Shown in pieces: positions 14,840 through 24,942 of a stretch of 64,000 bases of DNA (within the stretch, counting starts at the first letter, position 1; the number at the start of each line of letters is the position of its first letter). The notes under the pieces are model-generated. The model saw only the letters and a program-made list of their open reading frames with translations. It made no database searches and was not told where the DNA came from. The DNA lies in the NCBI RefSeq assembly GCF_016881005.1, contig NZ_JACOPV010000014.1:62001-126000 (forward strand), given 5' to 3'. This DNA is from Pseudomonas arcuscaelestis (GTDB lineage Bacteria > Pseudomonadota > Gammaproteobacteria > Pseudomonadales > Pseudomonadaceae). A program made the translations under genes and the position numbers.

Positions 14840-15991
14840 ATGCAATTCAAGCCAGCTGTTACCGCTCTGGTATCCGCCGTCGCCCTGGCAACACTGCTCA
14901 GCGGCTGTAAAAAGGAAGAGGCTGCGCCTGTTGCGCAAGTTCCTCAGGTCGGCATCGTTACTCTCCAGACTCAAGCCTATACCCTGACCTCCGACCTGCC
15001 GGGGCGCACCACTGCGTACCGCATCGCCGAAGTTCGCCCACAGGTCAACGGCATCATTCTCAAACGCCTGTTCAAAGAAGGCAGCGAGGTCAAGGAAGGC
15101 CAGCAGCTGTACCAGATCGACCCTTCGGTGTACGAAGCGACCCTGGCCAGCGCCCAAGCCAACTTGCAATCGACCCGTTCGCTGTCCGAGCGCTACAAGC
15201 AGCTGGTAGCCGAACAAGCGGTGAGCCGTCAGGAATACGACGACGCACAAGCCAAACGTTTGCAAGCTGAAGCAGCACTGCGCAGCGCCCAGATCGACTT
15301 GCGCTATACCAAGGTCCTGGCACCACTGAGCGGTCGCATTGGCCGTTCCTCGGTGACTGAAGGTGCACTGGTCAACAATGGCCAGGCGGACGCGATGGCG
15401 GTGATCCAGCAACTTGATCCGATCTACGTCGACGTCACCCAATCCTCGGCCGAGTTGCTCAAGCTGCGCCGCGAGCTGGAAAGCGGCCAGTTGCAGAAAA
15501 TTGGCGATAACGCGGCCAAGGTCACCCTGACCCTGGAAGACGGCAGCACCTACCGCCAGGAAGGTCGCCTGGAGTTCTCCGAAGTCTCGGTCGATCCAAC
15601 CACCGGTTCGGTGACGCTGCGTGCAGTGTTCCCGAACCCTGAGCATAACCTGCTGCCAGGCATGTTCGTTCATGCGCGCCTGAAGGCTGGGGTTAACGCT
15701 CAAGCCATCCTCGCGCCACAACAGGGTGTAACCCGCGACCTCAAGGGCCAGCCAACCGCGCTTGTAGTCAATAAGGAAAACAAGGTTGAGCTGCGTCAGC
15801 TTGAAGCCAGCCGTACCGTTGGTAGCGACTGGTTGATCGCCAAAGGCCTGAACGCCGGCGACCGCCTGATCACCGAAGGCTTGCAGTTCGTCAAGCCAGG
15901 CGATGAGGTCAAGGTCAGCGAAGCGACCAACGTCAAGCCTGCCCAGCCAACCCAGGCCAAAGCAACGACTGCAGGGGCCAAAGGGGAGTAA
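14840..15991 (+). CDS. ttgA: RND efflux periplasmic adaptor lipoprotein TtgA
   Basis: A 383-residue membrane-fusion protein. The signal peptide ends in a lipobox, LLSGC, so Cys23 is lipidated. The order is barrel-sandwich hybrid (RPQVNGIILKRLFKEGSEVKEGQQLYQIDP), alpha-helical hairpin, lipoyl second half (VLAPLSGRIGRSSVTEGALV) and membrane-proximal domain. It links TtgB to the outer-membrane channel TtgC. The ATG at 14840 was chosen over an in-frame upstream start because it begins the signal peptide and follows GAGG. First gene of ttgABC; 3 bp separate it from ttgB. Confidence 0.96.
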   Translation: MQFKPAVTALVSAVALATLLSGCKKEEAAPVAQVPQVGIVTLQTQAYTLTSDLPGRTTAYRIAEVRPQVNGIILKRLFKEGSEVKEGQQLYQIDPSVYEATLASAQANLQSTRSLSERYKQLVAEQAVSRQEYDDAQAKRLQAEAALRSAQIDLRYTKVLAPLSGRIGRSSVTEGALVNNGQADAMAVIQQLDPIYVDVTQSSAELLKLRRELESGQLQKIGDNAAKVTLTLEDGSTYRQEGRLEFSEVSVDPTTGSVTLRAVFPNPEHNLLPGMFVHARLKAGVNAQAILAPQQGVTRDLKGQPTALVVNKENKVELRQLEASRTVGSDWLIAKGLNAGDRLITEGLQFVKPGDEVKVSEATNVKPAQPTQAKATTAGAKGE

Positions 15992-15994
15992 ACC

Positions 15995-18900
15995 ATGTCG
16001 AGATTTTTTATCGATCGCCCGATCTTTGCCTGGGTGATCGCTTTGGTGATCATGCTGGTCGGTGCGTTGGCGATCCTGAAGTTGCCAATCAACCAGTACC
16101 CCAGCATCGCTCCACCGGCTGTGGCGATCTCCGTGACCTACCCGGGCGCCTCGGCGCAAACCGTGCAGGACACCGTGGTTCAGGTTATCGAGCAGCAGCT
16201 CAACGGTATCGACAACCTGCGGTATGTCTCGTCGGAGAGTAACTCCGACGGCACCATGACCATTACCGCGACCTTCGAACAGGGGACCAACTCCGATACC
16301 GCTCAGGTTCAGGTGCAGAACAAGCTGAACCTGGCAACGCCACTGCTGCCGCAAGAGGTTCAGCAGCAAGGTATCCGTGTTACCAAGGCAGTGAAAAACT
16401 TCCTTCTGGTAATCGGTCTGGTATCTGAAGACGGCAGCATGACCAAGGACGACTTGGCCAACTACATCGTCTCCAACATGCAGGACCCTATCTCGCGGAC
16501 CGCCGGTGTCGGTGACTTCCAGGTGTTCGGTGCCCAGTACGCCATGCGTATCTGGCTGGATCCGGCCAAGCTGAACAAGTACCAGCTGACTCCGGTCGAT
16601 GTGCGCACCGCGGTATCGGCGCAGAACGTCCAGATTTCCTCTGGCCAGCTTGGCGGCCTGCCGGCCCTGCCGGGTACCCAGCTCAACGCCACCATCATCG
16701 GCAAGACCCGTCTGCAGACTGCCGAGCAGTTTGAAAACATCCTGCTCAAGGTCAATCGCGACGGCTCGCAGGTGCGTCTCAAAGACGTAGCTGAAGTCGG
16801 TCTTGGCGGTGAGAACTACGCCGTCAGCGCCCAGTTCAACGGCAAGCCGGCCTCGGGCCTGGCGGTCAAGCTGGCAACCGGTGCCAACGCCCTGGACACT
16901 GCCAAGGCCCTGCGCAAGACCATCAGCGAGCTGGAACCGTTCTTCCCGGAAGGCATGAAGGCGGTGTTCCCGTATGACACCACGCCAGTGGTGACCGAAT
17001 CGATCAGCGGGGTAATCCATACCCTGATCGAAGCGATCGTGCTGGTGTTCCTGGTGATGTACCTGTTCCTGCAGAACTTCCGCGCCACCATCATCACCAC
17101 CATGACGGTACCCGTGGTACTGCTCGGCACCTTCGGCATCCTTGCTGCCGCAGGCTTCAGTATCAACACCCTGACCATGTTCGGCATGGTGCTTGCCATC
17201 GGCTTGCTGGTGGACGATGCCATTGTTGTGGTGGAGAACGTCGAACGGGTAATGGCCGAAGAAGGCCTGTCACCCAAGGAAGCGACGAAAAAGTCCATGG
17301 GCCAGATCCAGGGGGCCCTGGTTGGTATCGCCATGGTGCTTTCCGCCGTACTGCTGCCGATGGCGTTCTTCAGTGGTTCTACCGGGGTGATCTACAAGCA
17401 GTTCTCGATCACCATCGTGTCTGCTATGGCACTCTCGGTGCTGGTTGCCTTGATCTTTACCCCAGCCCTGTGCGCGACCATGCTCAAGCCAGTCGCCAAG
17501 GGTGAGCATCATGTCGCCAAACGCGGTTTCTTCGGCTGGTTCAACCGCAACTTCGACCGCAGCGTAGAGAGCTATGAACGTGGCGTAGGCAACATCCTGC
17601 GAAACAAGGCACCGTACCTGCTGGCCTACCTGCTGATCATGGTCGGCATGATCTGGCTGTTCACCCGTATCCCGACGGCCTTCCTTCCCGAGGAAGACCA
17701 AGGCGTACTGTTTGCCCAGGTGCAAACGCCGGCGGGCTCCAGTGCCGAACGTACCCAGGTGGTGATCGACGAGATGCGCGCCTACCTGCTGGACAAGGAA
17801 GCCGATACGGTTGCCTCGGTGTTCACGGTGAACGGCTTCAACTTTGCCGGTCGCGGCCAAAGCTCGGGCATGGCCTTCATCATGCTCAAGCCATGGGAAG
17901 AGCGCTCCGCCGAGAACAACGTGTTCAATCTGGCGGCCCGCGCCCAGCAGCACTTCTTCACGTTCCGCGACGCCATGGTGTTCGCCTTTGCCCCGCCTGC
18001 AGTACTTGAGTTGGGTAACGCCACGGGCTTCGACGTGTTCCTTCAGGACCGTGCCGGCGTCGGACACGAAAAGCTGATGGAAGCGCGCAACCAGTTCCTC
18101 GGCATGGCGGCACAAAGCAAGATTCTCTCTGCTGTGCGTCCAAACGGCCTGAACGATGAACCGCAGTACCAGTTGACCGTCGACGACGAACGCGCCAGCG
18201 CCCTGGGCGTGACCATTGCCGAGATCAACAACACCCTGTCGATTGCCTTGGGTGCTAGCTACGTCAACGACTTTATCGACCGCGGTCGGGTCAAGAAGGT
18301 CTACATCCAGGGTGAGTCGGCATCGCGCATGAGCCCGGAAGACCTGCAGAAGTGGTATGTGCGCAATGCCGTCGGCGAGATGGTGCCGTTTTCCTCATTC
18401 GCCAAAGGCGAATGGATCTACGGTCCGCCGAAACTTGCGCGCTACAACGGTGTAGAGGCGATGGAAATTCTCGGTGCCCCGGCCCCTGGCTACAGTACCG
18501 GTGAAGCCATGCTTGAAGTTGAGCGCATTGCCGCGCAACTGCCAAAGGGCATCGGCTACTCCTGGACCGGCCTGTCGTACGAGGAACGCCTGTCGGGTTC
18601 CCAGGCGCCAGCCTTGTATGCGCTGTCGCTGCTAATGGTATTCCTATGTCTGGCTGCGCTGTATGAAAGCTGGTCGATTCCAATCGCGGTCATGCTCGTA
18701 GTACCCCTGGGGGTCATTGGTGCGCTGCTGGCCACCAGCCTGCGCGGTCTGTCCAACGACGTGTACTTCCAGGTGGGTCTATTGACCACCATCGGTCTGG
18801 CAGCGAAGAACGCGATTCTGATCGTGGAGTTCGCCAAGGAACTGCATGAGCAGGGTCGAAGCCTTGCCGATGCGGCGATCGAAGCCTGCCGGATGCGTCT

Positions 18901-19147
18901 GCGGCCGATCATCATGACGTCGCTGGCGTTCATTCTCGGCGTGGTACCGTTGGCTATCTCCACCGGTGCAGGCTCGGGCAGCCAGCACGCTATCGGTACC
19001 GGGGTAATCGGCGGGATGCTGACGGCCACCGTACTGGCGATCTTCTGGGTACCGCTGTTCTTTGTAACTGTGTCGTCGATGTTCAGCAGCAAGAAACCTG
19101 AAGAAGACGCCAAACCTGAAACTCCACGCTACGAGGCTGGGCAATGA
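15995..19147 (+). CDS. ttgB: RND multidrug efflux inner-membrane pump TtgB
   Basis: A 1050-residue HAE1-type RND transporter, starting MSRFFIDRPIFAWVIALVIMLVGALAI. Proton-relay aspartates lie in GLLVDDAIVVVENVERVM of helix 4, and the two large periplasmic loops sit after helices 1 and 7. The length matches MexB/AcrB/TtgB. The trimer captures antibiotics, solvents and flavonoids from periplasm or membrane and exports them through TtgA and TtgC. The stop overlaps the ttgC start as ATGA. Confidence 0.97.
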   Translation: MSRFFIDRPIFAWVIALVIMLVGALAILKLPINQYPSIAPPAVAISVTYPGASAQTVQDTVVQVIEQQLNGIDNLRYVSSESNSDGTMTITATFEQGTNSDTAQVQVQNKLNLATPLLPQEVQQQGIRVTKAVKNFLLVIGLVSEDGSMTKDDLANYIVSNMQDPISRTAGVGDFQVFGAQYAMRIWLDPAKLNKYQLTPVDVRTAVSAQNVQISSGQLGGLPALPGTQLNATIIGKTRLQTAEQFENILLKVNRDGSQVRLKDVAEVGLGGENYAVSAQFNGKPASGLAVKLATGANALDTAKALRKTISELEPFFPEGMKAVFPYDTTPVVTESISGVIHTLIEAIVLVFLVMYLFLQNFRATIITTMTVPVVLLGTFGILAAAGFSINTLTMFGMVLAIGLLVDDAIVVVENVERVMAEEGLSPKEATKKSMGQIQGALVGIAMVLSAVLLPMAFFSGSTGVIYKQFSITIVSAMALSVLVALIFTPALCATMLKPVAKGEHHVAKRGFFGWFNRNFDRSVESYERGVGNILRNKAPYLLAYLLIMVGMIWLFTRIPTAFLPEEDQGVLFAQVQTPAGSSAERTQVVIDEMRAYLLDKEADTVASVFTVNGFNFAGRGQSSGMAFIMLKPWEERSAENNVFNLAARAQQHFFTFRDAMVFAFAPPAVLELGNATGFDVFLQDRAGVGHEKLMEARNQFLGMAAQSKILSAVRPNGLNDEPQYQLTVDDERASALGVTIAEINNTLSIALGASYVNDFIDRGRVKKVYIQGESASRMSPEDLQKWYVRNAVGEMVPFSSFAKGEWIYGPPKLARYNGVEAMEILGAPAPGYSTGEAMLEVERIAAQLPKGIGYSWTGLSYEERLSGSQAPALYALSLLMVFLCLAALYESWSIPIAVMLVVPLGVIGALLATSLRGLSNDVYFQVGLLTTIGLAAKNAILIVEFAKELHEQGRSLADAAIEACRMRLRPIIMTSLAFILGVVPLAISTGAGSGSQHAIGTGVIGGMLTATVLAIFWVPLFFVTVSSMFSSKKPEEDAKPETPRYEAGQ

Positions 19148-20598
19148 GTAAGTCCCTTTTGTCCCTGGCGGTAACCGCTTTCATACTTGGCGGCTGCTCG
19201 CTGATCCCTGATTACCAGACCCCGGAATCGCCGGTGGCAGCGCAGTGGCCGCAAGGCCCTGCGTATTCACCGACCGAGTCGGCGAATGTGGCGGCTGCCG
19301 AACAGGGCTGGCGTCAGTTTTTCAATGACCCGGCGCTGCAGCAACTGATCCAGACCTCGCTGGTCAACAACCGCGACCTCAAGGTCGCGGCGCTGAACAT
19401 CGATGCCTACCGGGCCCAGTACCGCATCCAGCGCGCCGACCTGTTCCCGGCAGTCAGCGCCAATGGCAGCGGCAGCCGCCAGCGGATGCCCGGCAACATG
19501 ACGCAGACTGGCGATTCGGAGATCACCAGTTCGTATTCGGCCACGCTCGGTGTAAGCGCCTATGAACTCGACCTGTTCGGTCGGGTTCGCAGCCTCACTG
19601 AACAGCAACTGGAAATCTACCTGTCCAGTGAAGAGGCTCGCCGCTCCACCCAGATCGCTCTGGTTGCCAGCGTCGCCAACGCCTACTTCACCTGGCAGGC
19701 CGACCAGGCCTTGCTGAAGCTGACCGAAGAAACCCTCAAGACCTACGAGCAGAGCTACGCACTAACCCTGCGCAGCAATGAGGTCGGTGTAGCGTCGGCC
19801 CTGGACCTGAGTCAGGCACGCACCTCGGTCGAAGGCGCCCGCGTCAAGCTGGCCCAGTACCAACGCCTGGTTGCCCAGGATGCGAACAGCCTGGCAGTAC
19901 TGATCGGTACCAGCCTGCCAGCCGATCTGCCTGCAGCACAAAACCTGGACAGCGACGTGTTGGCCGAAGTGCCCGCAGGCTTGCCGTCCGATCTGCTGCA
20001 ACGTCGTCCGGACATCCAGGAAGCCGAACACCTGCTCAAGGCCGCCAATGCCAACATCGGCGCCGCCCGTGCAGCGTTCTTCCCGAGCATCAGCCTGACC
20101 GCCAATGCCGGTACCCTGAGCCCAGACATGGACGGTTTGTTCAAGGGTGGCTCCGGGACCTGGCTGTTCCAGCCGCAGATCAATCTGCCGATCTTCAACG
20201 CCGGTGCCTTGCGTGCCAGCCTCGACTACTCGAAGATCCAGAAAGACATCAACATCGCCAAGTACGAGAAAACCATCCAGACCGCTTTCCAGGAAGTGTC
20301 TGATGGTCTCGCGGCGCGCCGTACCTTCAACGATCAGTTGCAGGCTCAGCGCGATCTGGTCGCCGCCAACCAGGACTACTACCGTCTGGCTGAGCGTCGC
20401 TACCGTATCGGTGTCGACAGCAACCTGACTTTCCTCGATGCACAGCGCCAGCTGTTCAACACCCAACAGGCGTTGATCAGCGATCGTCTGTCGCAACTGA
20501 TCAGTGAGGTCAACCTGTACAAGGCCCTTGGTGGCGGCTGGAACGAGCAAACCGCTCAGGCCCAGCAGCACGCGGCGATCGACTCGTCGAAAAGCTGA
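19144..20598 (+). CDS. ttgC: Outer-membrane efflux channel lipoprotein TtgC
   Basis: A 484-residue TolC-like outer-membrane factor of the NodT family. The signal peptide ends ILGGC, making it a lipoprotein. Two OEP repeats follow, with conserved segments such as YELDLFGRVRSLTEQQLE and RRPDIQEAEHLLKAANANIGAARAAFFPSISLT. It is translationally coupled to ttgB, followed by a terminator at 20616, and completes the efflux operon. Confidence 0.96.
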   Translation: MSKSLLSLAVTAFILGGCSLIPDYQTPESPVAAQWPQGPAYSPTESANVAAAEQGWRQFFNDPALQQLIQTSLVNNRDLKVAALNIDAYRAQYRIQRADLFPAVSANGSGSRQRMPGNMTQTGDSEITSSYSATLGVSAYELDLFGRVRSLTEQQLEIYLSSEEARRSTQIALVASVANAYFTWQADQALLKLTEETLKTYEQSYALTLRSNEVGVASALDLSQARTSVEGARVKLAQYQRLVAQDANSLAVLIGTSLPADLPAAQNLDSDVLAEVPAGLPSDLLQRRPDIQEAEHLLKAANANIGAARAAFFPSISLTANAGTLSPDMDGLFKGGSGTWLFQPQINLPIFNAGALRASLDYSKIQKDINIAKYEKTIQTAFQEVSDGLAARRTFNDQLQAQRDLVAANQDYYRLAERRYRIGVDSNLTFLDAQRQLFNTQQALISDRLSQLISEVNLYKALGGGWNEQTAQAQQHAAIDSSKS

Positions 20599-20615
20599 GT
20601 ATCTGTTGCGTAATC

Positions 20616-20643
20616 AAGCCCACCCCAGCGGTGGGCTTTTTTA
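20616..20643 (+). terminator. Rho-independent terminator of ttgABC
   Basis: AAGCCCACC and GGTGGGCTT form a perfect 9-bp stem with a 5-nt loop, followed by a T-run. Confidence 0.9.
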
Positions 20644-20693
20644 TGGTTCTTCAGGGAGTTCCGGGAACTATAGTTTCTGGGTAGGTGGTTGGG

Positions 20694-21565
<872 letters not shown>

Positions 21566-21651
21566 CCCCAAGATCATCCCCACAGGATTCAGTGAAGAAC
21601 CTTTTTATTCCCGCTGCCCCCTGCACCTGCGGTACGTATGCCGGGCGATCC

Positions 21652-22551
21652 TTACGCCCCGCGAAGGGTGCGACTACGCTGCCCCGCGACACCCACCGGC
21701 ACATCACCCTGCAAGGTCACACGGCGCACTACCCGGTTCTGGCTGCCATAGTCATCCACCGCGTAATGCTGGGTAGCGCGGTTGTCCCAGATCGCCACAT
21801 CACCCGCCTGCCAGCGCCAGCGCACGGTGTTTTCCAAGCGCGTGACATGGCTTTGCAGCAGGTTGAACAGGTGCGTGGAGTCGAACTGCGAATAGCCTCT
21901 CAGGCGTTTGACGAAGTGCCCAAGCAGCAAGTGCTTTTCGCCGCTGACCGGGTGTACGCGCACCACCGGGTGCTCGGTTTCGTAGACGGTCGAGGTGAAG
22001 ATACGACGATAGTTTTCCTGCTGCTCCAGCGTGACATTCGGCTTGGCCGCTGCGTAATCGTACTCATTGCTGTGCACTGCCCACAGTTGATCGGCCAGGG
22101 CTTTGAGTTCGGCGGGAAGATCTTGATAGGCAGTCGCAGTGTTGGCCCACACCGTGTCTCCTCCCGCTTGCGGCGCAACCACCGAACGCAGGATTGACGC
22201 CTTGGGATAGGCATCGACGAAGGTCACGTCGGTGTGCCACGAATTGGCCCGGCGCTCACTGTCCAGCTCCAGGAGAAAACGCGTGCCTTCGCGTACTGGC
22301 ACGGTAGGGTGCGCGATCGGCTCGCCAAGCAAATGGGCAAAGGCTTCCTGGCCCTGATCGTCAAGTTGATGCTGAGCACGGAAGAAGATCACCTTGTGCT
22401 CCACCAGCGCGGCCTGAATCGCGTCGATCACCGCGGGTTCCAGGTCGGCGCTCAGCTGCACCCCGCGTATCTCGACGCCGATGCGTCCGGCGACCGGATG
22501 AATATCCAACACAGGGTTGATGGCTGCTACGGCGTGTGCGGCATTGCTCAT
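21652..22551 (-). CDS. atsK: Alpha-ketoglutarate-dependent sulfate-ester dioxygenase (TauD/AtsK family)
   Basis: A 299-residue Fe(II)/2-oxoglutarate dioxygenase. The iron-binding HxD is in NSWHTDVTF (His106, Asp108), the distal His is in RATQHYAVDDY, and the 2-oxoglutarate-binding Arg lies in the RVVRRVTL region near the end. Length and sequence fit AtsK, which oxidises alkyl sulfates to an aldehyde and releases sulfate. The ATG at 22551 has GAGG 8 nt upstream; an upstream in-frame start was rejected. It lies with atsR, atsB, atsC and atsA and is divergent from the LysR gene, so it is expected to be induced by sulfate starvation. Confidence 0.88.
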   Translation of the reverse strand: MSNAAHAVAAINPVLDIHPVAGRIGVEIRGVQLSADLEPAVIDAIQAALVEHKVIFFRAQHQLDDQGQEAFAHLLGEPIAHPTVPVREGTRFLLELDSERRANSWHTDVTFVDAYPKASILRSVVAPQAGGDTVWANTATAYQDLPAELKALADQLWAVHSNEYDYAAAKPNVTLEQQENYRRIFTSTVYETEHPVVRVHPVSGEKHLLLGHFVKRLRGYSQFDSTHLFNLLQSHVTRLENTVRWRWQAGDVAIWDNRATQHYAVDDYGSQNRVVRRVTLQGDVPVGVAGQRSRTLRGA

Positions 22552-22733
22552 GGTACGACCCTCATCTGGCTGCTTTCGGAAAAATCCCGGCGAAACACTT
22601 GCGCTATCAATATGCAAATAAGCTCTAACAGATATTCAATTGCTTCATTGACGGAATAAGAGCTTGCATTTAAAACCTGAGGCTTCGTGGCGGCAAATAC
22701 CTTCGCCGTATTTTTGGAATGCCGGGAAAGCAT

Positions 22734-23660
22734 ATGGATCTTCGCCAACTGCGTTACTTCATCGCCCTTACTGAACACCGCAGTTTTGTCCGCGCGGCAG
22801 ATGCCATGGGCATCACTCAACCCGCCTTCAGCCGCAGCATCCAAGGCCTGGAACACGAGTTTGGTTGTGTGCTGGTTGATCGCGGCAACAAGGAGTTGCG
22901 CCCCACGCCCGAAGGCCAGGTGGTATTGCAGCACGCTTTGCGTCTGGTCCAGGGTGCTGCGCAATTGAGTTGCGAAGTGCTGCAGATGACCAAACTCGAT
23001 GCTGGTGAGTTGCACTTCGGCTGCGGGCCGGCACCGGCTGTGAACCTGGTGCCTCAGGCATTGGCTCGGTTTCTCAAGGCCCACCCAAAAGTGCAAACCC
23101 GCCTTGAGGTGGACAACTGGGAGAAACTCAGTCGCGCGCTGAATCGAGAGGAAATCGAATTTTTCATTGCCGATATCCGCCAGTTCGAGGCTGACCCGAA
23201 CTTCCAGACCTTGCCATTGACCGCCCGCCGCGGCTTGTTTTTCTGCCGTCCGGGGCACCCATTGCTGGCCAAAGACAGCGTATCGACCAACGATATGTTC
23301 GATTACCCGTTAGCCACTACGCTGATTCCGCCAGGGGTGCGCAAGCTGCTGGCCAACCTCAGCGGCAAGACAGACTTCACCCCGCAGTTACTCACCGAGC
23401 ACCTACCGACTCTGGTGAGACGGGTGCTAGACAGCGATGCCATCGGCATCGGCACCGAGGAAGCCTTTGCCGAAGAAATCCAGCAGGGCCGTCTGGTGCG
23501 CCTGCACTGGCGCAATCTGCCGGCCAACCTCGACAGCCTCAATGCCCGCTGCGGCATTGTCAGCCGCAGCGGTTATCGCCTGTCGCCAGCGGCGCGGGCA
23601 ATGATCGACACCTTGATCAGCCTCGATCAGCAACCTGCGCTACAGGGACTGGCCGGATAG
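22734..23660 (+). CDS. LysR-family regulator of the sulfate-ester cluster (SftR-like)
   Basis: A 308-residue LysR regulator. The HTH reads MDLRQLRYFIALTEHRSFVRAADAMGITQPAFSRSIQGLE; a LysR substrate domain follows. It is divergent from atsK and convergent with atsR; its 3' end overlaps atsR by 44 bp. In P. putida a LysR protein, SftR, controls the sulfate-ester genes, and position suggests this is its counterpart. The ATG at 22734 follows GGGAAAG and begins the conserved domain; an in-frame start 15 bp upstream was rejected. Confidence 0.85.
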   Translation: MDLRQLRYFIALTEHRSFVRAADAMGITQPAFSRSIQGLEHEFGCVLVDRGNKELRPTPEGQVVLQHALRLVQGAAQLSCEVLQMTKLDAGELHFGCGPAPAVNLVPQALARFLKAHPKVQTRLEVDNWEKLSRALNREEIEFFIADIRQFEADPNFQTLPLTARRGLFFCRPGHPLLAKDSVSTNDMFDYPLATTLIPPGVRKLLANLSGKTDFTPQLLTEHLPTLVRRVLDSDAIGIGTEEAFAEEIQQGRLVRLHWRNLPANLDSLNARCGIVSRSGYRLSPAARAMIDTLISLDQQPALQGLAG

Positions 23661-24663
23661 CCTGGGGGGCCAGCCACTGGCTCACCTGGAATGGCTTGCG
23701 GATCAGCCGCTGGGCAGCGGCTAGATCGACAGAGGCTTGAAGCTGGTCGAGAAAGGGTTGATCGAGGCTGGAGCGGAAGGTGAACTCAAGCGCCTCGTCC
23801 TGCAAGTCACGTTGCAGGATAACCGGCGGATAGCTCGCCAGCCCCGAAACCAGCTCAATGTAGGCCTGCTTGTTGTTCTCATCACTCAACCACTGCACCG
23901 CCTGCTGCTGGGCCACGAGCAAGCGCTGAACCAGTTGCGGGTGAGCATCGACGAAGGCACCGGAGCCCACCAGAACAGCCTGGATACTCCCCGCACCGCC
24001 CAAGTCCCTGGTGTTGAGCGGCAGCTCGGCGAGCCCGCGTTCCTGTAGCGCGGTCAAGCCAGACAGGCCCCAGGTGGCGTCTATTTGCCTGGCCGCCAAG
24101 GCGGCAACCGAGGCATTGAAATCAAGGTTGATGATCTTGAAGTCCTTCTCGCTCAGGCCCTGGCTAGCCAGGGCGGCATCGAAGGACAACTGGCTGGCGG
24201 TGCCGCGAAAAATTGCCACGCGTTTGCCCTTGAGGTCCTGCAGGGTCTTGATGCCACTACCCGGTGAAACCCCCAGGTAGTGCTTGATGCCACGCCCGGT
24301 AGAAGCCAGCAAACGCGTGTCTACGCCGTTGGCTTTGCCGATGATCGCAGCCAGGTCGCCCAAGTAGGCGAAGTCGACCTGGCCATTGGCAAAGGCTTCG
24401 TTGATAACCGGTCCCGCCCCCTTGAAGTAGTTCCACTGGATCTTGATGCCGTCGTCAGCGAAGGCTTTTTCCAGCAGTTGCTGGGTGCGCAACACATCGG
24501 TAATTCCACCTCCTGAATGCTGGGTACCTGCACTCAGATCGGGTACGGCGATGCGTATTTCGCGGACCTCAACGGCCTGCGCCAGTGGCGGTAGCCAACC
24601 CACCACCGCAGCCAGGGCGGGAGCGGCAAACAAACTGAAAACACGATTGATCGACAGGTTCAT
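23617..24663 (-). CDS. atsR: ABC transporter substrate-binding protein for sulfate esters (AtsR)
   Basis: A 348-residue periplasmic binding protein of the SsuA/TauA family. It has a signal peptide (NRVFSLFAAPALAAVVGWLPPLAQA) and mature motifs IRIAVPDLSAGTQHSGGG, VDFAYLGDLAAIIGKANG and LKGKRVAIFRGTASQLSF. The ATG at 24663 follows AAGGAG. It is divergent from atsBCA over 279 bp and delivers the ester to the AtsB/AtsC transporter. Its last 44 bp overlap the convergent LysR gene. Confidence 0.9.
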   Translation of the reverse strand: MNLSINRVFSLFAAPALAAVVGWLPPLAQAVEVREIRIAVPDLSAGTQHSGGGITDVLRTQQLLEKAFADDGIKIQWNYFKGAGPVINEAFANGQVDFAYLGDLAAIIGKANGVDTRLLASTGRGIKHYLGVSPGSGIKTLQDLKGKRVAIFRGTASQLSFDAALASQGLSEKDFKIINLDFNASVAALAARQIDATWGLSGLTALQERGLAELPLNTRDLGGAGSIQAVLVGSGAFVDAHPQLVQRLLVAQQQAVQWLSDENNKQAYIELVSGLASYPPVILQRDLQDEALEFTFRSSLDQPFLDQLQASVDLAAAQRLIRKPFQVSQWLAPQAIRPVPVAQVADRG

Positions 24664-24942
24664 GGCGGACGACTCCTTGTAGTGATGCGTCCACGCTACG
24701 CACAACTGCAAAGATCAAATAAATACTAATAAATTACATTTTAATAACTTAATAACATAAACAAGCACTGCCGGGCCTTTCCTTGGCCATGCATGACAGA
24801 CAAAAAAAATATGCCTTCAAGGCATTGGATCTGCGCGTTTTGGCCTGCTTTAAATGCTCTCTCTTATCGCCTATTCGAATTTATTTTAAAAAAAATATAC
24901 CCGAAAGGAATATGAACATAGCCAATCCACGGAGGTTCGCCC
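24664..24942. promoter_or_regulatory. AT-rich divergent promoter region of atsR and atsBCA
   Basis: This region is much richer in A+T than the flanking genes, with A-tracts and TAAATACTAATAAATTACA-type runs around 24718-24760 and 24885-24905. It must hold the sulfur-controlled promoters for both directions. No single -35/-10 pair can be assigned with confidence. Confidence 0.6.

Noticed and set aside
14798..17020. A 740-codon open frame antisense to ttgA and ttgB
   Set aside because: It lies wholly opposite well-recognised genes, has no family motif, and long antisense frames are expected in GC-rich codon-biased DNA.
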